Shown one piece after another: positions 36,311 through 49,300 of a stretch of 64,000 nt of DNA (positions are counted from its first letter, which is position 1; every line of letters begins with the position of its first letter). Made by a program: the position numbers and the translations under genes. The notes beneath the pieces are model-generated. The model worked only from the letters and a program-made list of their open reading frames with translations, searched no databases and was not told the origin of the DNA. Source of the stretch: Exaiptasia diaphana (Eukaryota > Cnidaria > Anthozoa > Actiniaria > Aiptasiidae); the NCBI RefSeq assembly GCF_001417965.1, contig NW_018384102.1:788777-852776 (forward strand), read 5' to 3'.

Positions 36311-39010
36311 AAGTATTCATTTCATTTAAAACTTCTAGACATCAATATGTATATAAAAAAGACTTGTTGCAGTCAATTCTCACGTTAATTTACTCAATCG
36401 ATAGCTGTGCCATTATCCTGATGGAACTAAACGGTTTTCTTTAAAATCATCAAAGATAACTCGGGCTTCCTATGGTTAATCTTAAATTCATCGCTAAAAC
36501 TTCGTGCCAGGTAGGCGCGCTTTCTAATTTGATTAATAGGAATGATAGAAGGCACTGTTCTAGTGTGCATAGGTTTTAGACAAAACAAAAAGGTAAAATA
36601 GATAAAGTCAGTTTATTGTTTTACGGACGACAGTATGTCCAGCAGTTTAATGTCTTGTCTTCTGCAAAACATCTCTTCCATGATATTTATCGCGTGAGAA
36701 TTGTTTGACATAAACTGAGTATTGTATTTTAATGAAATGCATAAGAGATGAATGAATGATATTGCGATTTTTGTTTCATTTTTCAGTGCGATCCATTTTT
36801 CATAACAAAATTATATATTTATGAATTAATACATGTTTTAAAGGACTGTAGCTGTATTTCATACTCTGGAAATGGATACCGATCTTGTCGATTTATAATT
36901 ATTTTACCAGGTTCTTTATACATACTAGACAGGTTATATTCATGAAAGTATACGTACTGATTGACAAACACCGAGCATTATTAGATTCCAACTATTGAAT
37001 TATTAACCTCTTTTACGAGTTAAAACCGACGAACAGAGTTTCCCGAGCCAAAGAGAGACTTTGAGTAGTCGTGTACTGAGAGAGTTGTAAAATATGTGGT
37101 CTGTTTTTGGTCAGCAGAGACATTTATCTCTGTTTTGAGTTCACTGCTTCAAAACAGCATCTATTTAACAATCCATATAACTTTGGAAATGCAATGAACA
37201 AAAACGAAAGACCCTCGAAAAACGGCTCAACAAGGATATTGCATCTTCTTTGCACTGCGTTTTCTTCGAACTTTGACTCAGAGTTAACTCTCCTGGAGCC
37301 TGAAATTCTATTCAGTATTTTTACCCATTTCCTAGAGATTTAGCAAAGCAAAATGGTGGCCTTGTCGATGTAAACAAATAATAATTATTTAACTCATTAC
37401 ATATGATTGCTGAAATTTAGAGTCGATGAGATTTTATGACAATTATTAGAATCTGTCGGAATAGCACATAGCACATGCCTCGTTTTGTGTTTTTCCTTAA
37501 GTTTAGAGTGTTTTAACACATTACGCCATGGACGGACGCAAGCTCTTTTCATTGGCTGTTGTTGCTAATTCTTCCAACATGGCGGCGGTGGTTTTGTTCT
37601 CTCAAGGAATTCATTATCAAGTGTCATCTGAACTGAATATACTGCTTTTGAAAATCCCTACAATTATAACTTTTGGTGATCTTGACCTCCACATACAGAG
37701 CAACTAAATTTTATTTGCGATGTAATAAAATGCTTCCACTTGATAATATGTATTCGCCGTAATTCGTCTTTCTAATAGATGACAGCGTCAAAGATTTCAA
37801 ATTATCTTTCAAGGTATGCATTCTTTAATGGCAGTATGCATAGCATTGCTTTAGAAAGGAATTTGGTAACACTAATCATATCCAATCCAACTCAGATCGA
37901 CTATTTTCAATTCTCAATGTTAAAATAAACTACAATCATGGACAAAATTCATGGGACAAAGTGTATGTCTATATGTCTACTAAAACTTACAGACAATTTC
38001 CCCCCGTGGCCCCCCATTTCCAATGTTGGGCTCAAAACAAACCCTCCTTCCATACCGAAACATTCACGCCATCAACATTGTTAACCAACATTGACTATGG
38101 GGGTAGGGGAGGCTTTGTCTGAGTTGAACCCAAATATTTTTTCCCAGGAATTCAAAGTCTAAAACAAGGCAACCGTATTTCTTACAGTATTTCTAAGACC
38201 AATGCGTTATTTCCACTATGAGTTGAGCATTATGCGTTGATATAAAAGTTTCAGTGAGAGATTTGGATCTTCACATGAGTGACGTCTACTCTATGCTTCG
38301 CTTTCCTTTGACAAGGATGGCATCCTTTTTGAAGCAGCTGTAGATGGCCCAGCGATATCAAATATCTTTTCGGAAATCTTCTCAAACTAGAATAGTTTTA
38401 ACTCAATTTTATAATATTTGATTTTTTTTTTCAATTCTAATAGTCCACGCTCTGAAAAGTTTTGAAAATTATAACAACAATTGTGGCTGAGTGACATTCT
38501 AAACCACATTACAACTTGCTTGTCATAGAATCACTTTAAAAGGCATTAGAATATAAAAAAGTTAGCTATGATCTCCGCTGAAAAGAATCACAATAATTTA
38601 CCAAACTTTTCATCCCATTTTTATAAAATTTGCGAAAGAATTCAAATCAACGGTTGAAATTGCATGATTTTTTCATCATGGATGACACCATTTATAGTAT
38701 GTAATACCATGACGAAAAGATTACGATTGATTCTCGAGACAGTTTGGCATAAAAACCAAGAGGAGGTCAAGCAAAATAAAAAGTCTGAATTGATAACAAC
38801 AAGATAAAACTTTGTAAACTATTGCTTTACTTAGTAAAATATAATTTCCAGAATTTCTGCACTTTTATTTCTATACTTTAGACAATTGAGTAAAGTAGCT
38901 TTTCTACTATTGCTAGAACCTGGATCCTTTTTGCAATCATGGGCCTGGTATACTACAAATTGTACAGTGCAGCATGAAAAAAAGTTTTTGTTACCTCTTG
39001 TTTTTGTCAC
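36311..39010. other. gene-free stretch
   Basis: No gene. Near 37990-38130 there is a C-rich to G-rich patch with CCAATGTTGGG facing CCAACATTGAC, possibly a degraded element. The rest is unremarkable AT-rich DNA. Confidence 0.45.
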
Positions 39011-39250
39011 AATCATTATCATCATGTTCATTATCATCATCATCATCAATATTATTATTATATATTTTCATTATCATTTTTGATTTAAACGTCATCCTAG
39101 CAAATACGAATTCATTTTTTAGATTTTTATTATACATTTATTTTATAGTATTGGTTTGTTTTTACTATTTTTATTAAAATTATTCTTTATCTTTTCATCA
39201 TTGTTAATAGTTAATTAAGAATTAAATCAATATTATTATTGTTATAATAA
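39011..39250 (+). repeat. ATC/ATT-rich low-complexity tract
   Basis: Interrupted TCATTATCATCATCATCAA and ATTATTATT runs at 39011-39070, with a further AATAATAATAATTATT run near 39240-39260. The 62-72 codon frames on both strands here are products of the repeat. Confidence 0.8.
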
Positions 39251-41939
39251 TAATAATTATTGTAGTATCATAAGGATAAAATCTGACAAACTTCAAAGCT
39301 ACAAACATTGTTTTGTACTTCACCAGAATTATTTCCAATACTCCTATGTGAATATTTTAATAAAAAGTAATTTATGCAAATGACATCAGCTAGACGAAAA
39401 CATTTTCATGTAGTTTCAGACTAGCTTTAATACTGTCAGATTATTACTAACAAAGGAAACCTTCAACATTATTTAAACAACTGAGTTTGCGAAAAGATAA
39501 AATAGAGTTATTAACAATGTTGTAAGTATATTGAAATTTTAGATACGACTGGAACATAGCTACACTACCACAAAATGTTGCGACTCGAGATATGGTAATG
39601 ATAAAGTCGTCATCGAATATCTGGTAGCATTTTCATCTAAAAATCCTAAAAAATAAATTATTGGGACTACAAGACCAAAAAGATATAGATAAAAAACTGA
39701 TAATTTATCGTAGATTAAGCCTGCTGGACCAGAATTCATCGTAAACAATGTATTCCTTTTTTAAACATGTTGAATGGAATTTGAGAATATTTGAAGTAAG
39801 GAGTTTTAAAGGATTTTTAAGTTTATACTGCGAAATATAGTCTTCTTAAGAACGATAAGAAGCTATCTAGTTTTAATACTTGTCATATAAAATGACTAGG
39901 ATTTTAAGATACATCTCATGCCCTATGGATTAAGCAATGAAAAGGATATAATCCCTTTTGAAAGAAAAATCTCCAGGCTTAAAATACAAAGTAACTAGAT
40001 ATGACACAAATACATCTAAAAAAACAGCCAACAATCGGTGGATTTGAGGTTTTAAAGTAACCAGCTTACTCTTGCCACTTATGGCTTAGGTATCTAATGT
40101 GTGTTTTTGTGATTAAAAATCTTAAGAGCCCTTGAGATTGGTTTGCAGAAAGTATCGTTTTTATCAGACAATTAATAAAGAGAAAAAGAAACAAAAAAAT
40201 CATGGCGCGTCACTCAAGTGAAAAAGCACTTTTGCCAATGGACACTGAGGAATCACATTGATGAAAAGGAGTCAAAACTTTGAAGATTATTGATTAAGAA
40301 GTTCGCAATATATATTCATGAAAACATATCTACAACAGTCTCTATCGGACAACTTACTCTTTTGAAAAAGATTGTGGTTAAAATTCGGAAAAGAACTTTT
40401 TGAAAATGGGTATTTTTTTCAAAAAGAACGCATGTTTAAATTCAAGTCAAAAATCCCGGTTTAAATAAATTGCGAGGGCATTGAATAAAACATATTTTTA
40501 CCAAACAGAGAAAGTTTGACTCAAAGTGAATTGCAATTCTTTTACCTAACTGACAAGTTATCTGTGAAGATTATTATACAAACCCGGCAACTGAGGTCAA
40601 CCCCCGCCCTCCCGAGGACTACCTGGCAAAGAATAATTCATTTATGACTAAAATAACCAGTTTGACTGTTAAATTATTAGAAATATACTTCAGTGTCACA
40701 GTGCCGGCTAAGAATACTCCTACCACCTGGTAGTAGATCTCCTTGTATCATTGAAAAAAAGTTATAGTATAGATCTTTTAAATAATGATTTCTATAGATG
40801 AATCATGAACTATCATTTCGAACATATTCATCTGGAAAACGTTGATCGACTGAATAATGAGTATTGAATATTTTTGGTTCACTTCACTTCTGCATTTAGT
40901 ATTCTCACGTTTTGTCTAAAATCAAAATGATTTAATCTAGACATTGCTATATTTGCAGACCATTGCGTGGTATCGAGGTATTTTACCCACATAGTGCTCT
41001 ATCCATCAAAGCCTGATAGCATTCTGCCAGGTGGAACATACTCAAAACAAAGCCAGAAGCCTAAGGCTTCCTCTTAGTTTATTGATTCATCAAAACAGAA
41101 AAAAACACACAATACCTAAATGTCTACTTAAGAACAGAACCAAAACAGAAATCCTAAATATCTACTTTAAGTAGGTTTATTCCGATTTCAATAGCAACTT
41201 GATGTCAGTATCTTCAGCCGTATTCCGCGAGGCACTAGCCAGATAAATCAACAACTTTTTTCTGTTGTTAATTTTGAAAAATGTTTCCCCATTCGTTTAT
41301 GTTTCCTCTAGTCTATATATTTTGTATTCCCAGTCATTAAGACCTAGTATAACATATATCAACTCACTTACCCTTAGATGGTTAGCGTCCTGTTGTAAAT
41401 TTTCCTTACGTGCGAGTAACTGGACCGCTTCCAGAGTGTTGTTTTTAAAATGAAGAGGCTAGAGCTACCTATTAAAGATAAGATATAAAAACCCATCAAC
41501 AAGTTGACCACATGACAATATTAGTAGTGTCAATCCCCATGTATGGTGACACGTTCAACGGTTGGGGATTACAAATTTGCGTCATAGAAAAATCAGGCCT
41601 AGGATCGCTTTTGATCATGATACATGGAAAAAGGATTTGGTGCTACATTAAAAATCACTTTCTGTTTTAGAAAGTACTAACACTCCATTTAGCTATGACC
41701 TTGTTTTCAATTTAGTTTACTCTTTAGGGATAGGTGGGCTTGCTTTTATACTGAGATGTTTGAGTGGGGGGCGGGGACTGACGAATTTTCTTGGCTTAAA
41801 TCAAAAATTCCTTTGCGCAACATTAAGGGAATTTAATTTGCTCTAACAAAGGCATCAAAATTTTTAATGCAAGTAATAACTTGTCTCAGTTTAAAGTCCA
41901 TAGTTCTCGATTAGAGATAAGTTACTGCAAAAAAATATA
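39251..41939. other. gene-free AT-rich stretch
   Basis: No gene or element recognised over 2.7 kb. Confidence 0.5.
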
Positions 41940-42123
41940 CACCTACTTGCAGAAACGTTGTCATAGAAAATAAAACAATTGAATTTAGTAAAAAGGAATC
42001 AATTAAAACAAGAGGAAAGAAAGCGTTCAGCCTCAGTGATCTTCTTTTGTCTTGTTTCAATTTATTCCTTTTTACTAAATACAACTTTCCTATTTTCTAT
42101 GACAACGTTTTCGCAAGTAGGTG
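41940..42123. mobile_element. 184-bp palindromic MITE, CACCTACTTGC family, copy 2
   Basis: Begins CACCTACTTGCAGAAACGTT and ends AACGTTTTCGCAAGTAGGTG. The interior has the same GTAAAAAGGAATCAAT and ATTCCTTTTTACTAAAT arms as copy 1, with the central segment in the opposite orientation (GCGTTCAGCCTCAGTGATC here against GATCACGGAGGCTGAACGC there). Left flank TA (41938-41939); right flank CA, so one side of the duplication has mutated. Confidence 0.88.
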
Positions 42124-42144
42124 CATGCAGTAGAACTTTTAAAT

Positions 42145-42366
42145 CAATAGTCTCCTTCACGGTTACCTGCGCCATCTTGAAAGGTAGCCGTGCCTTGTCA
42201 TCGAAGCGAGACAACCGTTGAGCGTGCAATGATAGAAACCTTCTTTCACACCTATAGACAATTATTCACAGGTATCTATCATTGCACGCTCAACGGTCGT
42301 CTCGCTTCGATGCAAAGGCACGGCTACCTTTCAAGATGGGGCAGGTATCCGTGAAGGAGACTATTG
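42145..42366. mobile_element. 222-bp foldback MITE, CAATAGTCTCCTTCAC family, copy 1
   Basis: The left arm AATAGTCTCCTTCACGGTTA, then GCGCCATCTTGAAAGGTAGC, CGTGCCTTG and GCGTGCAATGATAGA, is mirrored by TCTATCATTGCACGC, GTCTCGCTTCGATGCAAAGG, GGCTACCTTTCAAGATGGGG and GTGAAGGAGACTATT. It starts 21 bases after the preceding MITE. A 62-codon frame inside it (from 42282) is not a gene. Confidence 0.88.
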
Positions 42367-43716
42367 TGACATGTACAAACTCCGCCATACTGGATGGTAA
42401 CATTAGTATGCATATGACAATAAAAATAATCTTTAGTCAACCAAAGAGAAGATATTTTGCTTTAAGATAAAAAGAAACATAATGATCTCTCCATGGTTGA
42501 CCCAGTTTTTGTAGCATATTCATTGTTAATCACTCCATTTTCGAGCTAAAACCGCTGATTTATTTGACAGCAGATTCTCTTGCGCAAAGTTCTTACCGAA
42601 AACAAAAGAGAGCACGAAAAAATGTCGCTATTACAATTTGCATTTTTCCCGAGTTAAGGCCAACACTATATCCCAAAAAACTTAACCTTTATATCTTCTG
42701 GAAACAGGGCTAATTGGGAAAACAATGTCAATTTTCTAGGCTATTGTTGCAATAGTGAAATTTTTTGAACTTTCTTTTGTGTTTGGTAAGGACTTGCGCA
42801 AGAGTATCTTTTGTCTTTTAGTCTCGCCATCCAGTATGTCGGATTATGTACCACGTGTCATCCACCGATGGAAAAGTCCTATTAAATATAATACAGCACA
42901 AACAACATACCTGTTATACATAGTAAATAGATTAATTAGTTAATGCTAAAATTTTCATATTTTTTTTGTTTTCTGATATTAATATATACCATTTAGCGCT
43001 ATTTAGAGTACCATTTAGGTGAACACATTAAACCCGTGAAACAAAATCTATCCATTAGAGTGTCATATGCAAAAAACAGATAACAATGCAATTAGAGCGT
43101 ACTAAGATATAAGTGTAACATCCACCGGTTTTTAAATCAAGATTGGTCTCAGTAAATCCATTAAACAAATAAAGAGAGGTTAAAAAACACATAAAATAAA
43201 TACAAAAGAGTACAGTCAATATGCCTGTTACATAATTAGTGGCAATTATTTGTGAATAGCGTCGAGTGAAGTCAAAACCCTGTGAAATAGATATTACACT
43301 AGTGCACTCTACAACTGCATTGTTTCCTTTTGTGTTTATTGACTGTTACACTTTATTTAATGGTCAAATTTTGTTTTACGCGTCTATCATGACTGTATTC
43401 TAGTATAAGTTGCTATAAAATAGTCGGCTTGATTAGGCAATATAGCGAACAAAGGAATCAACATGATTTAGTACTATTTAAGTTTCACAGATCAAAGGCG
43501 TCGAATCTACTTTTTTACTTAATTTTAATTTTTGTTCAATTAAGTAATTAGTATTTCACGGTTTTACTGAAAGCACCCTACGTGCTCTTTCAAGTTGATA
43601 CATAAGAACGTCAAAAAGAGACATTTTGTGGCAGTATAAGGGTTGAGTATGAATGTGTACAATATGTAATGAAATCTCGAATTTGATGATCGATTTCGAT
43701 ACTGAACGTACAAAAG
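42367..43716. other. gene-free stretch
   Basis: No gene or further element recognised. Confidence 0.5.
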
Positions 43717-43884
43717 CCGACACAACTTTTACCTACAACCATCGCATGCAACCTGCGTAAGTCAACTTTACAACATAGCTACAACTTTAAAGCAATTGCT
43801 TAATAGCCCCAACGACAATCATGTTGTACTGATGACTTACGCAGGTCGCAAGCGATGGTTGTAGGCAAAAGTTGTGTCGTCTAA
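43717..43884. mobile_element. ~168-bp foldback MITE, AACTTTTGCCTACAAC family, copy 2
   Basis: Left arm CCGACACAACTTTTACCTAC, then AACCATCGCATGCAACCTGC and GTAAGTCA. Right arm TGACTTACGCAGGTCGCAAG, then CGATGGTTGTAGGCAAAAGT and TGTGTCGTCTAAATCG. Same family as 17942-18139. Confidence 0.8.
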
Positions 43885-45240
43885 ATCGACGGAGTATCAA
43901 ACAGCACGTGCCTGCAAAAGCTAAAAAAATCTCCATCGTTCATTTATTTAGAGTTATTCTCCATTAAAAAAACTAAGTTAGAAAAATCTTATTTTTAATT
44001 ATCTTGAATCGATATAAAGTGCGCCACCAAATAAATCATTTAAATTTCATTTCCCAGTACCTAGATGTGTTAATTATTGTGTTTTTCCCAAATAATTACT
44101 TTTTTGATTTCGATTTTTTTCGTTGTACGTTTTTATTCATAATTCATAAACTTTTTTTAGTATAAAATATTAAGCATGCTAAATCGAAATACCAGTGAAA
44201 CATTAGCGTTAAAAAAAAACAAAAGAAAAAAAGAAAAACAACAACAACAACAACAAACAAACAAACACTCACACACACAAAATAAAAAATATGGGAAAAA
44301 TTGTCAACGGATAATAACGTTCGTGACATAAGACATAGTGCAAAATGACAAAACTTCAAATGACAAAGACTGAATTCAAAACATGTGGGTAATGTCAACC
44401 GTTTAGTTGAATTATACAATCTATTCAAGAGCTTTTGACTCTAACCAGGCGCATTGCCACACAGTTTTGCGGTAAATTTCAAAGTAATAGCAAGGTTTCT
44501 GCTTTTTTTTGTGAAAACCTCAAGTTATCAAGTAGTCAACACTGGAACGCCTTTTGAACAGCCAGCTTGTCAATAGCAATTTATTTGAAATTTTGAAATT
44601 GATCCCGTGTCGTGTTTAAGCTGGTTTATATTAGTACATAAGAGAAGCGCCGGTTGTCTTTCGAAAATAACAGTGTTGAATAAGATCGTTATCCAGTTCA
44701 TTAGCCATTGATATGTAAATCATCGCGTCATCATCAAGAGGACCTGCCTTGTGCTGCGTACGTTCTAGCATAGATGGGCGGCCTATCATAGACGGCTGTT
44801 TGATGGCTTATGTGCTGATTTAAGTGGTCGGTTTTTCGGTATTCTTCACATTGTTGTGTTGGTTTACATAACTGAATATATCGCTCGGTTGCGGAAAATC
44901 GCCGATTTTACAACGTCGTTTAACGCTTTCAATGCACATTTGTGCGCGGCCTTCTTACATTGTAAAATAGTTTGTGGTGAACATTAACTCCTGACCATTC
45001 AGTCTCCCTTTTCTCGCAAGGTGATCATGAAGCTAAAAAGTGAAAGTTTACATGTCAAAAAGCACATCCGTAGTACCTTTCGGTCGTGCAATCTCCCTTC
45101 AAAAATCGCTGTTCGCCAGTCCACGACTTTTTCGAAATATGTGTACGTGATTTTGGTGAAGGGTCGAGGTCTCGCCTCAATATGAAAGAAGAGGAATGAC
45201 GCACGGATCATATTTAATCTTTGTTTGTGTACTTGTGCAT
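43885..45240. other. gene-free stretch with a mixed low-complexity run
   Basis: An A/AAC/AAAC/CA simple run lies at about 44210-44285; the 94-codon frame across it is an artefact. A 70-codon minus-strand frame at 44999-45211 has no recognisable motif. Confidence 0.5.
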
Positions 45241-45328
45241 AGTCTCCTCTCGCAGCCGTTAGGACGTTCGTTCCCAGGTCACTCTGGGAACGAACGTCCT
45301 AACGGCTGCGAGAGGAGACCACACTTAG
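45241..45328. mobile_element. perfect 35-bp-arm hairpin element with 9-bp flanking repeat
   Basis: Positions 45242-45276 (GTCTCCTCTCGCAGCCGTTA and on to GTTCGTTCCCA) and 45285-45319 are exact inverse copies separated by eight bases. CTTGTGCAT occurs at 45232-45240 and again at 45329-45337, which would be a 9-bp target-site duplication if the element is 45241-45328. That length suits Mutator-like transposons, but the right side has an extra CACACTTAG outside the hairpin, so the boundary is uncertain. Confidence 0.75.
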
Positions 45329-45485
45329 CTTGTGCATGACAGTCAAAAATTATTTTTTCTTAATGGTTGTCCAACTGCACAAGAGGCAGTTTGTACTCTG
45401 ATATGAACTGCTTGAAGAGAACACTGCACACACTGCACTTCAATATCAGTCGTCTACAAAGAATTTTGTTGTTGTACAACCAAGC

Positions 45486-45699
45486 CCGTTTACACTTTCA
45501 ATTTTTGCAGAGAGATTCTCGCGACCACGACCGCGCAGCCATCGCCTGAGTTTCGAACATGCTTGGAAATTGTCAGCAGCTTCGCAGCAATTTTAATTTC
45601 CATCGTCGCAAAAATCGCAGGGCTGTTTACACGTACGATTTGAGTTGCGCGATAGCAAAGTGGCGATTATCGCGCTGCAAAAATCGTAAGTGTAAACGG
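45486..45699. mobile_element. 214-bp MITE, CCGTTTACACTT termini
   Basis: Left end CCGTTTACACTTTCAATTTT (then TGCAG) and right end CTGCAAAAATCGTAAGTGTA (then AACGG) are inverse copies. A second GTTTACACGTACGATTTGAG word occurs internally at about 45630, so one arm may be partly duplicated. Open frames in this segment are not genes. Confidence 0.65.
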
Positions 45700-46200
45700 A
45701 GCTGTACACCAAAACTCATTATTTTGTTCAGTTTAAGTTGTATATTCAGAGATATTTCTTTTATATAACAAGATAGGCGTTCAGGAAGTGCGGGAGGGCT
45801 TCTAGACTAATGTTTAAAAGAGGCATGTCATCAGTACATGGCCTACTACATGGAATGGGCTTCCTGGAGATGTATTGAGACATGCTTTTAGCTTTAATAA
45901 GATCAAGAAAAAAGTTCTCCATCATAACGCCAATCGCGACTGACAAAGTCAATTAAGCACTTTTTTGAAATCAGGGTTTGGCCAAAATTCGGGTAAGAGT
46001 TAGCGCTAAAGTTAGGGTTGGAATTAGAGTTTTGGACCGAGACAAGTCTTGTGACTATAGCCTCTCCCACTTAACCTGCTTCCATAGTTGCCATCAGTAT
46101 TGACTTCTGACTATTTCCAACTACCTGAATTTCTTTATGTCTGTTGGATTTGTATAATTTGGTAAGTTACTGGGTCAATAGGTTAAGACTTCACTACAGT

Positions 46201-46328
46201 TCAATTATTATATCCACTAGCAAGATACGATTCACCAATAAAAAGAAACATCGCACTATCATTCGTAAAAGATGTTTTCAACACTCGAAGATAAAATCAG
46301 TATCAATGCGCAACCATACAATATCCTC
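46201..46328 (-). mobile_element. non-autonomous repeat, GAGGATATTACATGG family, degraded copy D
   Basis: On the minus strand it starts GAGGATATTGTATGGTTGCG and continues with TTTTATCTTCGAGTGTTGAA, then TTACGAATGATAG and CGTATCTTG. It is clearly the same family as copies A-C but shorter and more diverged. An 88-codon plus-strand frame across it is not a gene. Confidence 0.6.
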
Positions 46329-49300
46329 TACAACTTCTGTATTACATCAAAAGAAACAACTGCGAATCAAAGCAGCCGCTAACCACAAAGTAAACACCGT
46401 AGACTCGTGACGTAGACCATGCATTAGAACATGTTGGATGATTTCGCTTCATGACGTCATTTGAAGAACAGTCATTTGTTAAACCAATCAAAATGTAGTT
46501 ATCAAGTTTATGTAACGTAACTGCTGACCAATTCAGTATCTGAGAAGAAATTGGCTCTGGTAACTGAAATCTGACATATTTACTTTCTATCGGTAGATAA
46601 ATCAGAGAACTTATAGTGTACTTTTTATATGATATACCTATCTAGTTTTGCCATATGGAACAGACATACCAGATAACACTTAGCTTAGTTAGAATTATAT
46701 ACTCTTAGACTAACAGATGAAACATATCTTAGTTGGAATCAACCTTCTGTAGCTAGGAGCTATATCGTTATATTATTGCAGTACTAAGCCATATTATTAG
46801 CTAGAGAAAGACGTCTAAGACAAATAATGAAAAACACTGAACATGTAAATTAGTTTGTCACCGTCGGGGTCGAAATTGATTATAGTTTCTAACACTTTGA
46901 TGCATCTCCTGCATGGCATAACATTGCTCATTACTGATGACATAGCTGATGGAACAACTCGAACTCAACAATTAGTCAATCCGAACGCACCCAACTGAGT
47001 ACAGCCGTACCAAATTGGTCTCGGCAGAACACTTTAACTACTTACGAAGCACTGAGATTAGAAGCTATAACTTATAAATTATTATAGGTTACGTAATGTA
47101 AATAATTAAAAGTTGCACATTAAATTATAACACCCAAACCAGACTGGATACTCTGATTAATTAGATCAAGAAGAAAAATAATAATAATAATAAATAAGTC
47201 CTTTGGGACATTACCTTCTGGAATCATATCAGTCGAAACCATTTCCAATGTGAATTATATTCGCTGGATTTCATAAGGGATGTATTTCAGGATTTGGCAC
47301 TCTTTGCGGCAGAGGATGGGTCAATACCGAAGGTTGCTATGGGTAGCTATAGGTTACTCTTAACGTTTCTACCCAGGAACACTGAAAGCAATGCCCTTCG
47401 TCATCTAAGATTTTTATCTCACGAAACCTTGTATCGACCACTTTTGAAGTGTGCAAATACATTGATAACCATTACGTATCTAGAGTTGCTTTCGGTCTTG
47501 AATTGTACGTACGTGCTACCCGACGACAACAGCTGCTTAAATCAGTACAAAAGTCATGGCTTTCAATTTTTTTTCGCTATTAATTTTTTCGACAAAGTTC
47601 TAGATGGTTACAAGAAGAATAACAAAGAGCATCCGAAATGAAAAATTAAACTGAACAAGCAAGCAGATCAACAAATCAATAAAACAAACAAAGAAACAAA
47701 TCAAAACAATAAAAAAGCACGAAACGAAATTAAAATATATAAGGAGAATGAAAAATGAAAAAAATAGGAAAAAAACCCAGAAAATTAGGAAAATAGATCT
47801 AAAGGAAAAAAGTAGTATGGGTTTTCTTCTTAACCACAAGGAACAAAGAACCGTAAATCAACGGGATTTCACCCTATGATTTCCACAGACAAAGAATAAT
47901 TTCTTGACGGGTATATTGATGAGCGCAATTCATTTTCAACCAATATATTCTCCCCTTGGACAGGAAAAAACATTATTATTCAGATAATAGTCTTGTAATC
48001 AATTAGGAAAACACTTTTTCGTTGGCTTTTTTTAATTGCCTTGTTGAGTTTTTCTTTTAAATGAGATTCTTACACGAGTATTTACAGTAATAAGGCCTTG
48101 AAACCGCAAAAATAAAAACAAAAAATACAGTGTTTTAGATGTTATAAAAATCTACTTAAAATGTGATATTCGAGATAGATACATTAGTTTGAGGCAAATA
48201 AGGGCTGTAAATTTGGAATACTGGCGGAAAATTGCGTTCAGTACTTGATTAAAATTTTGTGTCGTTTTTAGAATGCTTCATTATTCGTTTTTACATTGAT
48301 ATCTTTTTTATAACAAACCAAACTAAGAAATGCCTAATAGTCTTACCTGTCAGATACTTGGTGATACGGTGATATAGAAAGTCAACGATGTCTCCAGTGG
48401 TTTATAGAAACTTATTCAACCTGTCAAGATACAAATAAGCGATTTTTTAGTGGTAAGAAATCGAAAAAATCTATCAATTACGGGCACAAAAAAATACTCA
48501 CAGTGCTACCAAATTTCACACAAGTCTGCCCAAAGAAACGTTCAACTCTAAATGAATGCCCAAAATAAATGTACTGGGAAATGAACAAGTTTTTTTTTAC
48601 ATCGGAAGAATAATCTTGGCAGTTGCTGTAATTGTGGTTCGCCATTGAGGAAGGCTTTGTTTTGAAACATGCCTCTAATTGAGCGCAAATTCCTAATTTT
48701 TTCCTCCAATAACCATTTGGAAAACAGCTGATATATGCGCTCTGAACTGCCCGCCAATACAACAAGAACATTAATCTGTACACTGCTTGGAAAGTGAAGA
48801 AAAAATTTGTTGCAGCGTGGAATAGGTTTTTTATCTTTATTCGCAGGTCTAAGCTTACTGATTGGGCAAAGTGTTCTTATCAAAGCGGATTGAGATATGT
48901 GCATTTTGGGAAATCTTGCTTAGCGGGGGCGTCTAAATACTAATAGAATATATGGGAAGCTGAAATGAGACGTAAATCAGTTTTCAAATCATCAATTAAA
49001 CTAACAACAAGGTATATCCCAGTTGCAGCTAGAAAAATCACATCATATTTTTGTAATTTTCTTGATAAATCGATTTGTCGAACACTATGACTCTCTGAAA
49101 TGAGTTGACATTGGTTACAATCAGTTATTTGCAGTCGCTCTTTGTGATTAACATCAGCCAATCAAAACACAGCTCATCGATTGGTCGACAACGCAAGGTA
49201 GATTACGCTTTCAAATGAATCAATCTTTGGTAGAATTGCTTAGTGGTTATCTTATTTGAAGTTCATCATCTAAATGTAATTGCTTCCTGATCTGTATACT

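Noticed and set aside
45990-46040. Telomere-like GTTAGGGTTGGAATTAGAG words
   Set aside because: Only one exact TTAGGG among degenerate words, so it is not an interstitial telomere array.
47294-47641. 115-residue plus-strand frame
   Set aside because: No family motif, ends in Lys/Asn-rich low-complexity sequence, and has no supporting splice or regulatory features.
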